The notes under the pieces: generated by a model
Told to the model about the DNA's origin: nothing
Databases searched by the model: none
Seen by the model: the letters and a program-made list of their open reading frames with translations, nothing else
Source: Dactylorhiza incarnata
Taxonomy: Eukaryota > Streptophyta > Magnoliopsida > Asparagales > Orchidaceae
Length of the DNA stretch: 64,000 nt
Direction: 5' to 3'
Assembly (NCBI GenBank): GCA_033032865.1
Contig: JAWHQI010000019.1
Span: forward strand, 17,340,001 to 17,404,000
Made by a program: the position numbers and the translations under genes
Part shown: positions 23,415-34,690 of the stretch, piece after piece
Position numbering within the stretch: the stretch's first letter is position 1
How the letters are laid out: every line of letters starts with the position of its first letter

Positions 23415-24960
23415 TGTGTTGATGGCGTCGACGGCCCGCAACTTGAAGACCATGGTGCCGCCACGCTTACGGATGACAGCCCGCAACACGAAGACAATGG
23501 TGACGCCACGCTTATGGATGACGGCGCCACCCCGACCAAGGACTTTCGTCATGATGAGCGCCAACACCGCTACAACTTTCGTCCGCGGCGCAATAATATT
23601 TAATTGATAAGTATAATTATCAATTATATTTATTAACTAACTAGTCTCCAATTTTATGTTTTATGCTAAAAAAAAACAATTTATATGTGTTTTGTCTTAA
23701 TTTTTCATTTTGGCTTCATATAACCAAATTTTGGGTATGTAAGCCTATAAATAGGCATGATTGTATGAAGGATAGTTAATTTTTGAGGAGATAAACAAAA
23801 AGCTGAACCCAAACTCTCTAAGCATTCGGCCAGCCCCCTCCTCTCCTCTTAGCCGCCACTTCCTCTCCCGATCCCGATCCCTCTCCCGATCTCCCTTCTC
23901 CCGTCGGCCTGGAGGAGAAGCCTCCCACTTCCGAGCCCTCTCCACCTCCGTCTCTCTCGTTTTGCAAAGGAAGGCTGAACACCTCCCTCTCCCGAGCCCC
24001 CTCCTGCTCCCTCTCTCTTGATTTTCTGGGAGCAACACCACCGACCACCATCTCTTTTCGACGGCCCGAGCAACTCCCTACCCGACCTCCTCTCCGTTTC
24101 AACACAGCCGGCCACACTCACCCAACGCCGACCGAGCAGCACCCTACCCGACGGCCACCTCCCCATTTAGGGCCGTCCACCACCCAGTTACTTGGTCGGC
24201 CACTCTTGCTCCGGCGTGACGTGAAGAAGGCGATCGAGGTTTTCTCTCATTCCGACGTGCATTCCGGTGGAGCTGTGAAGAATGAGCCAGGCTAGTGCAT
24301 GCTTGAGGATAATCCCATCTCAAGCGGGGTAACAAAATTTCTACTTGTGAGAGATCTATGTTTTCTTGTTAATTTCTTGTGGCAAAACTCGTGGCGTGGT
24401 CTTCGAAGCTTTGAAATTTTATCGCGGTTATTTTTCTTAAGATTTTACGTGCTTCATCTTTGCTTTTCTCTTCGAAGAGGCTTGGCGAACCTCGACTTTT
24501 TGTTGGGAGAGTTCTACCATTTTCCAATCGATATTTTCGGTAGACTCTTTTGGTACAACACATAGCTCGATCGGACGCGAACATTCGTCCATTTAGCTTG
24601 ACGGATCCCGGTTTATCACCGGCGGTTCGGTCTCGACGCGGAGTGGCTACCGTTCGTTGGCATAAAATTGATAAGAAAACTCGCAACGTGTGCGGCGTTT
24701 AGTCCTTGTGCTGCGTTATAGTTAAGACGTTGAGTGGTTAACGGGTGCGGATCCGACACGACGGTTGGGAGAACCCAAGCCTGCATCATGTGTATTGTAA
24801 TTGTACAATGAATTAAAATTTGCACAAGTATTTTATCTACACTACATTTACTTGCACTCTTAAAAATTAAGAAAAGTGGTTGTACTTTCATAATTCAATT
24901 GGTTTGCAAAGCAAGTGTAATCGGAGAACTTTGTACACAAAAAAAATCATGAAATAAATT
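23415..24960 (+). repeat. Gypsy-like LTR fragment with polyprotein tail
   Basis: An abrupt change from AT-rich to GC-rich DNA occurs near 23415. The frame 23415-23603 encodes an acidic repeat (QHEDNGDATLMDD) ending RYNFRPRRNNI, which resembles the C-terminal end of a gypsy polyprotein. After the stop comes TGATAAGTATAATTATC, a TATA box (CCTATAAATAGG, about 23743) and a CT-rich leader (23820-24180) like that of the solo LTR at 14897. A GC-rich segment runs to about 24780. A candidate boundary pair with TGCTTG on both sides (before about 23418 and after about 25530) was noted but is not convincing. Fragment of an LTR with adjacent coding sequence is the most likely reading. Confidence 0.45.
23743..23755 (+). 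promoter_or_regulatory. TATA box in gypsy-like LTR fragment
   Basis: CCTATAAATAGGC matches the plant TATA consensus well and is followed by a CT-rich transcribed leader. Confidence 0.55.
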
Positions 24961-24975
24961 GACAAAGATAACTCC

Positions 24976-25222
24976 ACCAAGCACTACTTGAACCTCCTGA
25001 TAAGTCTTAATAAGCGTTGTGAGGTTGAACACCTTGGAAAGATTAGTAAAGTGTCTTGTGCAAACCTTATCTTTCTTTCAAAAAAAACCCACTTACTCTT
25101 AAGTACACCGGATCACTAGTTTCAATATTAAAATAACTTAAAATATGTGATCCCCCAAGCACTACTTTGCACCCTGATAAGTCTTAGTGAGCATTGTGTG
25201 TGCAAAGCACCTTAGTAGCTGT
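24976..25222 (+). repeat. Duplicated hairpin module with matched stem changes
   Basis: Two copies about 180 bp apart share CCAAGCACTACTT, then a variable stem, a conserved loop (CCTGATAAGTCTTA..AAGC.TTGTG), the matching stem and CACCTT. The stem of copy 1 is TTGAACCTC with GAGGTTGAA (8 of 9 paired). That of copy 2 is TTTGCAC with GTGCAAA (7 of 7). Confidence 0.65.
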
Positions 25223-26802
25223 ACATTTTTTTGTGTGCATTGAAGTGTGTGGAAGTAAAACTATTTGTGTTTTATTGTGCTCTTTACTTTACATAATTCT
25301 TGTATTTTTGATTAAAACATTTGTTTACTCTATTCAAAATACACTTATGTGCACATCATTATCTTCCATAACACTTTTTCTCATGAGTATTGGATCCTAA
25401 TGCTAATTCTATACTATTCTTTATTTATGAAATGCACTAGATAACCTAGCATGCTCTCTACAATGTTTGGTATGTCTTGAATTTGTGAATTACAATAACA
25501 TTGTAGTAGTCTCTTATTGATATATTTCTTTCATGCTTGGTTACTTTATTGTCAAAAGATTTTACGATAACTTGATTTGAAAAAAAAAACATCTTTTTTT
25601 GAATTTATCTCATATTTCTTCTTATGAATAATCATGATTACAAAAAAGATGTTTTGTTGTATTTCTATAAGTCTTCCTCATCATCACCATATATTTTTAC
25701 CTTGCGCTTTCATGCTTATATCAAAGTCTTAAAGATCAAAATTCCTTTTTCAACAAATGGTAGATTTGCTTGGTAGAATTTATATTGGTTGCTCTAAACA
25801 TGAAAATATTGTAATGCTAAAACTCTGATTTATTAATGGATTTCAAATTAGCTCTGTTACTTTCTTTCAATATTCAAATAAAAATATAAACCCATTGTCT
25901 ATGAAATTCTAATTAGATTTAAAACGCTTAAATGTTTCCAATAATTATTATCCATGACTTCATATCTCACCATAGCGGGGGCGTAGGGTTGTAGACATTA
26001 GATAACCTAATCTCTAAGTCATGTCTTGTCCTTAACCGAGGAGGGTTCCGGTGGGGCCTTGCGAGGCACTGGGGGGAAAGAGTGCTAGGGTGAGTTTTTG
26101 TCTAGTGTTTGCATATGGGACAAACACCCCAACCTACGACATGTATGCAACTCCTCATGCCCATCCGCCACTTAGTATGGGGCTAGGGTGTAGACATATT
26201 GTCTGGGTAGATTGGTTACTTGGAAATCATTACCTTTTTTATGCTTAAAATTTTTATAAAGCAAAATCCTTCGGGTTTTCGAATTGCACACCATATATTT
26301 TTCTCTACTAGAAACTCCACATTTTTTTGCTATGCTTTAGATTCCTATAATGATGGTTTCTTCTACAACTGGTGCACACTGCTTTCCACCTCTCTACTAC
26401 TTATTCGCTCGATCATGAATATTTCTTTTTCAACAAGTGTGTTATCTTGAATTATCACTGCTTTTTCACTCCTACACTTTTTTCTCTTCCATACGTATTA
26501 TCTTGTTCTCATGCTCATGTCTTCTCTACTCAAAAAAACATTACACGCCTTCTCTTTAGGCTTTCTCTCCACCCTCTTTTGATAATACCAAAAGGGGGAG
26601 AATAAATTTGAAAGAAATACACATATGTGGGGAGTAGATTCAAAGGAAGTTCTGTGGCAGGGGGAGAACTCATTTAGGGGAGATTTCATTTAGGGGGAGC
26701 ATTTGAATAGGCCTAATTTTCATGCTATCCGAATTAGTTCTTATTATAAACACAAATTCCTATCTCTTGAATTATTTCTTTCTACGGGGATTTGTTATTA
26801 TC
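25223..26802 (+). other. Copia-A 3' interior, non-coding, with repeated GGGGGAG tracts
   Basis: No coding motif is found. Between 26589 and 26706 there are five purine tracts (AAAGGGGGAG, GTGGGGAG, CAGGGGGAG, TAGGGGAG, TAGGGGGAG). Such polypurine-like runs are common just upstream of SIRE-type 3' LTRs. In Copia-C comparable tracts are part of coding exons. Confidence 0.5.
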
Positions 26803-26815
26803 AAAAGGGGAAGTT
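26803..26815 (+). other. Polypurine tract of Copia-A
   Basis: AAAAGGGGAAGTT directly precedes the 3' LTR. Confidence 0.8.
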
Positions 26816-28236
26816 TGTTGGAACATGCTTTCCGCATCTCTTGGTTTGACAATAACAAAACCTATTGTATTTGATCATATTTGTTTTTGTGTTTATAACA
26901 TGCAGGATCCTGTGCATTCAAATCTCCATTGGAATATGTTGTGCTGTTGCTACCGCTGGAGCTAGCGAATCAACGAAATAGTGTTCGACGAAAATAGATG
27001 CTGGTCGACGAAAATGGCGTTCGACGAAAGTAGATGCCGTTCGATGAACTAGCGTTCGACAAAATTGAGTTCGACGAAATGAAACCAGCGTTTGACAAAA
27101 TAAAACCAGCGTTCGACGAAATGTGAGGCAGTTCTACGAAGATGCTTTCGACGAAAAGAGATGTGCTATACCGCAGAGCGTTAGCACTACCGTTGGCGCT
27201 AGCATAAATGGAAACAATTGATGGGAAGGAAACACTGGAGAAAAAGGAATGATTGGCGGGATGCATATTTAGCGTGCTATACTGCGGTGCGGCAGGTCTA
27301 CCGCCCGACGGTAGCTTTTGGAATCCTCCCGACTGCATGTGATTGAGGAGCAAATGTGTAAGGAGATATTGGCTGAAGGAAGGTTATCTCGCTATCGCGG
27401 AGCGTTAGCGTTACCGTGGCACGCTAGTCGGAGCTCAAAGTTTGGCACTCACAAGTTGCCTAATCTGCCACGATCCATGTGCCTGATTATTGCCTAATGT
27501 GGCTATTGCGGGGCGGTAGTACTACCGTAGGCGGTAGTGACTGATTCTATTTAAAGATGCGCCCTTCCTCTATTGTTGTTGGCTGGGATAGAACAAATTG
27601 AAGCCATATATTCAGAGCACTCGTGAGAGCCTTCCCCAAGCAGCATGAAGAACTCCGTCAACATTCGTGAACACAAAGAACTTGAAGACCGATCCGATTG
27701 CATCTACATTGACATCAAGTTCTTTTTTTGAGGGAGTTTTTAGTTTTTGTTTTGTATTTGTCGTTAATTTTATCATTGTAATCGGTTCGTGAATTCACCA
27801 CACGGCGACTAGGTCTAGGTAGGACTTAGGGTGGAATTCGCCTCGTGTTGGCGACTGGGTCTAGGGAGTAGATCTAGGGGGGTGCTCGAGGCCTTTCTGG
27901 TGATTGATTGGCTAGAGCGGCTTGAGGCCGTATCTGGGGAGAGATCGGCGAATGCCAACCGGTTCGTGGGGATACGATTCGGTATAGAAAACAAAAAGGG
28001 TTTTCATATTATTCGTTTCGATTTCTAGCGTCATTAAAATCAGATTTTGTAATCAATTTTATAAATGATAATCATGTCTTTTCTTGTTTAATAAAATTGA
28101 TTTCATTTCTAATTTCATTATCTCTTTACTTTTGATTTAACTTACTTCGACCAAAATATCAAAAGTTTTCAATTAAAGTTTAAAGTTTTTAAAACCCTTA
28201 TTCACCCCCCCTCTAAGGGCGCCTACAGATCCAACA
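26816..28236 (+). repeat. Copia-A 3' LTR
   Basis: 1421 bp, pairs with 3762-5223. It carries the word island at 26972-27155 with more decayed words than the 5' copy and lacks about 30 bp of the CTACCG/GCGTTAGC region near its start. The TATTTAAAG box is near 27548. TSD ACTCT follows. Confidence 0.93.
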
Positions 28237-28241
28237 ACTCT

Positions 28242-29502
28242 TTCTATAACTAATGTTGCCTCGGATTTAGATCCTTTTCAAAAAGAAATTTCCTCAATGT
28301 CCTTGTGGATTTGCAAGTGCTTCACACCATGTCTTGTATTAGGGACGACATGATTGCTCCATAGGTTGGGTATTAAGTAGCTATCTACTTCATTGTGCTC
28401 CGAATTGAAAATTCTCTAAGTCTTATACTATCTTCCTTTATTTCAAGAGCCGCATATCAATATGCCTAGGCGACCAGATTTATGTCTCGAAGATTTCATT
28501 TACTATTTTCTTCGTTTACTTATCCTTCCAATCCTTAGGTCAACAAGGGGTGAAAACCATCCTTGAAAGGCTCTGTGCTCTTCTTTTGATTGCGAGTTTA
28601 TAACGGACTCATCATAGTATTAGTAATTCACATATCTTAAGATGAAGGAATTCTTCAAAGGTCTCGATTTCTATGGAGGGTTGATCATCAGACTGATTAT
28701 ACATACTTCGAATTCTCCTTTTTCCAGTGGAGTAATGTTTGAATACCTTAAGATCGCTTATGTTTGTGATGGACATTTCCAAAAGTAAGGTCTATGGAAC
28801 TCGAATTGGTACCTGATCTGGCCCAAATATACAAAAGGATTAACCCCTGTATATTTGGGCTAAGTTTCTTTTGATATCCTTATGATATATTCGGCCTAGA
28901 TATGCACTCAATCCTTAGGGCATACAACTCTAGACTTGGAGTTCCATCCTAAGACCTATTGATATTCTACACACTTTAGGCATTCCACAAATGTGCCTTT
29001 TATTAACTCGAATCCTTATCCGACCTCTGGTATTTGTCACGATGAATGTTTCGATGTAACCCAATTGTTGGTTTGGGGGATAAGTCGATGAGTCTCCTAT
29101 TGTCCACTGATGGTTTTCATGCACCAAATCTCTTGGGGCGGTCCTATTTATTAGGTAAGAAGTGATAATATCACTTGGTAGGAGAATTAGAGGCATTAGA
29201 GTTTTGGCTTTAGCAGCTACTTCCCCATTTAGGCTCTTCCCTTAGTCATTTTGGGTATCATCATGCCTTAACCAGTCTATACCTGAGGTCAATTTTGGAT
29301 TAGTGTATGCTATACAATCGTCTTGGTGCGTCAAACAAGAATGATGTCCTAGTTGGGTTGGCCAAACTCATTGATTAATGGACTATTTTGTGTGATTTTT
29401 ACACATCAGCGCACCACTGCTTCCGCTGTTTGTTTGTACTCAAACTAACTTGAGCGGGGGTGTCCCAGGGTTTGTGAACTTCTTTATCGTTGTATCATTT
29501 GT
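28242..29502. other. Decayed sequence between Copia-A and a minus-strand LTR
   Basis: Presumed interior of the old minus-strand gypsy element, because it lies between a primer-binding-site-like motif on the right and Copia-A on the left. No gag or pol motif was recognised in any frame. A perfect inverted repeat lies at 28821-28860 (GCCCAAATATACA and TGTATATTTGGGC, 13-bp arms, 14-nt loop). Confidence 0.4.
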
Positions 29503-29514
29503 TCTCTGATACTA
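29503..29514 (-). other. Primer-binding-site-like motif, minus strand
   Basis: The minus strand reads TAGTATCAGAGA, one change from the initiator tRNA-Met complement TGGTATCAGAG. It lies two bases from the putative LTR end TTACA at 29517. This marks the LTR on the right as a 5' LTR of a minus-strand element. Confidence 0.7.
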
Positions 29515-30470
29515 GTTGTAAGATCCCTCTACCGCACCCGGAGAGCTCCCGGATCTTATGACCAGAACCGCTGCCTTATGGTGACACTAACACACGAGTT
29601 AGCTGCCTCCGCAAGACGCCGATCCTGTCGGCAAGAATGATATATAAGTCAATAAGAGATATGCAGATAATTAAGTATAACCATGTCCACAATCACACAT
29701 TTATACATCATAATATAAATCCAAAGGTATACAAGTCCAACAATGAGTACAATGAATGAAAGAGAGCAAGGGCTTCTGCCCGGTACATGTCTTATAATAA
29801 GTAAAATAACTCTCTCACTCTACATCTGTGCAGAAGCCATCGAACTCTTGTCATCACATGTCTGTAGCTACTGCTTTAATAACGGATAGAGGCTACATTG
29901 CTTTGTCCTATTCTCCTGTATGGGGTCCTGCTGCTCCGGCATAGTGTTTCCTACAATGATGTGGTCCACCAACCCTTAGTCAAAAATACATAGCCAAATT
30001 CCCAATCCCCTCCCTCAGTGACTTCTAGGTATTGGGCGGGAGGTAGAAGCAGAGGACAACAAGGGGTAAATATATAATAAGCATGTGACAGTGAATCTAA
30101 CTAGCAGTTCTACCATGTATAAACTGAAGTGCTACCATGAAACTGAGCAGCTTACAAACAAGCGTCAAAGTGAGTATATGCACGCAATTATAAAAGAACT
30201 AGGCAACTAGAAAAGTAAATCAGAGTAGTTATAAAGTAAACTAGAGCAAGTAAAAAAGCAACTAGAGCAGTTATGAAAATAACCTTAACTTATGTGTATA
30301 CACACAAACACATAAGCTAAGGGATCTGGCAAGAAGTAAACTCATCGTATAAAAGAGTCCATACTAATTTATACGATGAGGTCTGGTTGTGCAATGATAT
30401 TATGCTATGTTGTGCAACGCAATGATGCAACTCACGCACATGACTCTGTACGTACAGACCTTTTGTAGTT

Positions 30471-30798
30471 CCCTCTATTCGAGTGTGAACTCAGGTACCC
30501 AATTGAGGCAAAATAGGGCAGTGGACCGGGCTGTCAACTTCAAGGCTTGTGTAACACCACCCAACCTAGACCTTACGTATGCCCCTAAGAACACACAGGG
30601 TATCCGCATAGTATCTGGTAAGCACCACCTCTAGCCCTCTATTCGAGTCTCCACTCAATTACCCAGTTGAGGCAAACATGGCAGTGGATCGGGCTATCCA
30701 CTTCTAGGACGGTATGACACCTCCCAACCTAGACCTTATGTACGCCCCTAAGAACACACAGGGAATCCGCGTACTACTTGATACAACAGTGCCTCTAT
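30471..30798. repeat. 164-bp tandem duplication
   Basis: Two diverged units start at 30471 and 30635 (CCCTCTATTCGAGT). Each contains GAGGCAAA..GGCAGTGGA.CGGGCT, CCCAACCTAGACCTTA and AAGAACACACAGGG. Confidence 0.8.
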
Positions 30799-30847
30799 GT
30801 GAAACACCAAGCACTTGGCTTGGAGGACTCGACCAGTCCTTCATTAT

Positions 30848-31190
30848 ACTACCGTGTCTACCGCTCGTAAGACTTAAACACATCCTTATATCATCAATTC
30901 CGGAGCTTACTGCTCGCAGGACTTAACCCATCCTTATATCATCAATTCCCAAGCCTACATCTCGCGGGACTTAACCCATCCTTATATCATCAATTCCCGA
31001 GCTTATAGCTCGCATGACTTAACCCGTCCTTATATCATCAATTCCCAAGCTTACAGCTCGTAGGACTTAACTCGTCCTTATATCATCAATTCCGGAGCTT
31101 ACAGCTCGTAGGACTTAACCCGTCCTTATATCATCAATTCCCGAGGTTACAGCTCGCAGGACTTAACCCGTCCTTGTATCGTTTTATCCC
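30848..31190. repeat. 48-bp tandem array, 7 units
   Basis: The anchor C(A/G)TCCTTATATC recurs at 30881, 30929, 30977, 31025, 31073, 31121 and 31169, an exact 48-bp period. Each unit includes a small dyad, best as CGAGCT-TAC-AGCTCG, which varies from unit to unit. Confidence 0.9.
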
Positions 31191-31544
31191 AAATTTGGAG
31201 CGATGATTACCTATCAAATTTCCCTTATTTACTATTCTTGCCTATCATTTAGTTGAGCTTAGAAGTTTGGGGTTAACCTTGGACTTCTCGAGAGCTACTG
31301 GTTAAGGTCTCGCAACACGGTTTTTACAATTCACTTCATAAGGACCTAGGAGTTAGTAAATTCATGAATGATGGTCTGGAGTGGTTAAAATCAATAACAC
31401 GGTTTTTACAATTCACAGACTGACTTGCCTTAAAGTGAAACCCCATGTCCTACAAGTTGGTCTATATGAATGCTAACTAAGTATGGGGTCATTTTAATTC
31501 TAGAGATTTGTATTAATGTTAAGATTATATGTACACAATTTCTA

Positions 31545-32170
31545 TAGTATTCCAGCAAATATATATCCTGTTTTGAATTTTTCAAGTTATAAACTCAATT
31601 CCTACTTTGTGAAGAAAGCATGTCATGTAATCAAAGATTAATTCTAATAAAATTCTCTGAGCTTCCTACTGATTAGAAAAGTCTATGTATGAAATTCTAA
31701 AACAATCCAACAAGTGTATTTCCTGTTATGAATTTCTCAAGTTATAAACTCGATTTCTACTTTGTGAAGGAAGCATGTCATATAATCAAAGATTAATCCC
31801 AGCAAAATTCGCAGAGCTTCCTACAGGTATAAAACGTCGATGTATAAAATTCTAGAGCAATCCAGCAAGTATATTTCCTGTTATGAATTTCTAAAGTTAT
31901 AAACTTAATTCCTACTTTGTGAAGGATGCATGTCATGTAATCAAAGATTAATTCTAATAAAATTCTCCAAGCTTCCTACTGATAAGAAAAGTCTATGTAT
32001 GAAATTCTAAAGCAATCCAACAAGTATATTTCCTGTTATGAATTTCTCAAGTTATAAACTTGATTTCTACTTTGTGAAGGAAGCATGTCATATAATGAAG
32101 GATTAATCCCATCAAAATACCCAGAGCTTCCTACTGGTATAAAAAGTCTATGTACATAATTTCACAACAT
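31545..32170. repeat. 155-bp tandem array, 4 units in an ABAB higher-order pattern
   Basis: The anchor TCAAGTTAT (TAAAGTTAT in unit 3) lies at 31582, 31737, 31892 and 32047, an exact 155-bp period. Units 1 and 3 share CATGTCATGTAATC and AATTCTAATAAAATTC. Units 2 and 4 share CATGTCATATAAT, AATCCCA.CAAAAT and GGTATAAAA. The array is AT-rich and non-coding. Confidence 0.88.
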
Positions 32171-33758
32171 TTCAGTAAGCTTTGACCTATAATTATTCAC
32201 TTAGGATCTATGTGACCAAATCACATGAAATCCTGTGCCCTACGGAAATCAACCCAAAGGTTGATGATTTTCACTATAGAGTATTTTCCTATGATCCTAT
32301 GGGTAGGTTTTAATTTTCATGAAAGTTGACTAAGGGAAAAACCATTAAATCCTCATGTAATTCTAATGCTACATTGTGGTGCTATACGCACACCAAATTT
32401 TCCTCACGCTTACATGTGGAATAACCTAACATGCAGTGGTCCAAAGGACCTAACATTTTAACCAAATGCTATTATATTCATGAACAACCTCCCAAAGGAG
32501 ATTTGGAGTGATTTGAGCCCAAATCACCCATATTACACATCATATGTGATTTATTAAATTTCTACTAAAACCTTAGAAAAAGGAGCCCCAAAAATTCTGT
32601 TTTTTGGGCTCTTAGTATATCTAGGGTGCATTCACACATGGTTAAATTTCCAGCCTCATATCAATTACTAAATAGAAGTTATTCACATTTTATGGTCTGT
32701 CCTTCACTTATGACCAGCCTTACTAAATATGACCTACAGAGAGTTGTTTGGCTCCAAATGGTATGATCTTACTTCCTATAGATTGTAGACACAAAGGCCT
32801 ACAAAAGTTGTCTCTGCCTACTTTTCATTTTAGGACCTCTAAGGGCCTCAAAATTAGTTTACAAAATATCAATTTCACTAGGGCAGGAATCAACATTTAT
32901 CATATTTCACATTAATAGGGATGAAAATTATAAAGAATCCATAAATAAATCCTCTTATGTTTTGATAGTTTATATAGGATGTAGTCTTAGACACCTAGAG
33001 GGTGGGGGGGGGGGGGGGGGTGAATAGGTTTCTTTTATTTTAGTCTTAGTATTTTTTGAATTTAGGTTAGCAAATTATCAAGCACAAAAAGCACAAAGAG
33101 ATTTATAGAGGTTCCTCAAGACAGGGTGTCTTGAGTAGTCCTCTTTCCCCCTTCACATTTCTAACAATGAGTTAGACAAGGACAACTTCTACAAACTTAG
33201 CTCTAGGAGCCTACATCATAGATCCCATAGGATCTCTCAGGTTTTCCCAAACCTTACCTTAGGCCCAGCAACCCTACCTCAGGCACAATAGCCCTACCTC
33301 AGGCTCAATAGCCCTACCTCAGATCACACACTGATCCTACCTCAAGCTGACCTCTCAGCTCTACAACCCAGGCCAATCAGCCTTACACACTCAGGCAATA
33401 AAGTCCTACAGTCTCAGAACACACAAGTTCATATAGATGATATAATAGGGAATTACAAATAGAAGGAAGAAGAGGTCAAGCCTTGGTCTTCTTCTTCTAA
33501 ACTACTGCTGTTGCAGACTTGAACCAGGGAGGAGAAGTGCAACTCCAACTAGATTCTTCTTGATCAGCCCTTCAGATGATGGACTGGATCTACTTGCTCT
33601 TTCTTGAGATGAATCAAGATAAGCAATCTCTTCTTTCCTTGCAGCCTTGTGTAAGCTCAGTTCTTGGCTGTCGACAATGACACAGTATTCTACTACTTGC
33701 TTGTGTGCTAGAGAGTAAGATCAATAGCAAAGGTTTTTTGCTCAACCCTAACTTATTC

Positions 33759-33766
33759 CTTTTATA
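33759..33766 (-). promoter_or_regulatory. TATA box of Copia-C LTR
   Basis: The minus strand reads GGAGTATAAAAGGAA. Distance and order relative to the word island match the other LTRs in this window. Confidence 0.65.
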
Positions 33767-33890
33767 CTCCATTGATCTTCGACGGCTCTTAGCCGTCCTT
33801 CTGATAGATATGAGAGTGATTGGTGGACCCCACAATGCCTTTTTGTAGCTTGCACCAAAAGCAGAACCCGCCAGATCACTTTTGAATCTA

Positions 33891-34085
33891 TCTCAGCGGT
33901 TGGGCTGAGATGGCCAGCCATCTCAGCGGTTGTGTCTATCCCGTCCCAGCGGATCCGCTGAGACAGACAGTTATCTCAGCGGTTTTCTTCTATCTGCAAC
34001 TCAGCTTGCCTAGACACCTTCTCAGCGGCTCCTGGCCTTGTCTCAGTGGTTCAGCTGAGACTGAGAGCTCGTCTCAGCAGTTTTG
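33891..34085 (-). repeat. CTCAGCGG word island in U3 of Copia-C
   Basis: About ten copies of CTCAGCGG or close variants and their complements occur within 200 bp, including the perfect 14-bp palindrome CAGCGGATCCGCTG at 33947-33960. Confidence 0.8.
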
Positions 34086-34239
34086 ACAGTAAATCAACTG
34101 ATCATACATCACACCTTGGTATGTCCTAGTCCTGCATTATCATGAGATAGAAATAGGGTTTATCAAATACAACTTGCACTTAGCATTGAGTGTGAGGCCT
34201 CTTCAAATCAAGGGAACATTGAGGGTCATTTTCCCAACA

Positions 34240-34255
34240 ATCTCCCCCTATTTGA
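34240..34255 (-). other. Polypurine tract of Copia-C
   Basis: The minus strand reads AAATAGGGGGAGAT immediately before the LTR start. Confidence 0.85.
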
Positions 34256-34690
34256 AGAAGGCAGAACACCCTCAAATGCTAGAGTACATTACTCATAAAT
34301 TCATGATATGTGACATTGCAATAATGAGTTCAACATATCATGCTTAGTGCATCAGTCATTTTAAAACAGATGGTTGTTATGAAAGGATTGTACCACAGAG
34401 CTTAATCAATCCATCAGTAAGATTTGATAAACATAACAATGCAACATAGATTGAATTAACCAATAAAAATAGGGTAAGGTTTATATATAACTCAGAACTA
34501 GCTTTGATACAAGCTGATTACATTAACAATCCATCAATTGCAATCCAGAAAGAGTAGTAAATCAAAGCTCAGTTTGCATTCATATATTCATAAACTATTT
34601 TAGGCAAAGTATAATTAAGTTTGCATCCACACAGTCATAAGTCATTATAGTTCAATAACATTTATATACATAAACTATTTTTATAATCAT
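34256..34690. other. Copia-C sequence between extra ORF and 3' LTR
   Basis: AT-rich untranslated sequence with no recognisable motif. Confidence 0.5.

Larger units (their letters stand above)
3762..28236 (+). mobile_element. Copia-A: complete Ty1/Copia LTR element with decayed gag, host of nested insertions
   Basis: Two LTRs (3762-5223 and 26816-28236) begin TGTTGGAACATG and end CCAACA or TTCAACA. The 5-bp target duplication ACTCT lies at 3757-3761 and 28237-28241. A primer site for initiator tRNA-Met directly follows the 5' LTR and a polypurine tract directly precedes the 3' LTR. Of the roughly 24.5 kb, 15 kb is Copia-B (7460-22418), and a gypsy-like LTR fragment lies near 23.4-25 kb. The element's own interior keeps a broken gag but no protease, integrase, RT or RNase H. 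It was therefore non-autonomous or has lost pol. The LTR pair is visibly more diverged than that of the nested Copia-B, consistent with greater age. Confidence 0.93.
29517..32979 (-). repeat. Old minus-strand gypsy 5' LTR, right edge unknown
   Basis: The left edge TGTAAGATCC follows the primer-binding-site-like motif. No protein is encoded. The body contains three tandem arrays (30471-30798, 30848-31190, 31545-32170). The right boundary is not visible, and Copia-C begins at 32980, so 3.46 kb is a maximum. It does not obviously match the LTR at or before 2406, so I cannot say that they belong to one element. Confidence 0.5.
32980..34239 (-). repeat. Copia-C 3' LTR (minus-strand SIRE-like element)
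   Basis: 1260 bp. On the minus strand it starts TGTTGGGAAAATGACCC and ends GACTACA, with the C-rich tail before the end that is common to Copia LTRs here, expanded to a 17-base run at 33004-33020. A polypurine tract adjoins on the right. A TATA box is at 33759-33766 (minus). A CAGCGG word island lies at 33891-34085, upstream of that box. The stretch 33230-33420 has repeats of the type AGCCCTACCTCAGG. Confidence 0.85.

Noticed and set aside
23418..25531. Solo LTR with 6-bp duplication TGCTTG
   Set aside because: Ends fit TG...CA, but a 6-bp duplication of a simple sequence is weak, and the inner TGATAAG start after a polyprotein-like tail fits better.
28930..29196. 88-codon minus-strand open frame as a gag or pol remnant
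   Set aside because: No match to any retroelement motif by eye. Left as unassigned.
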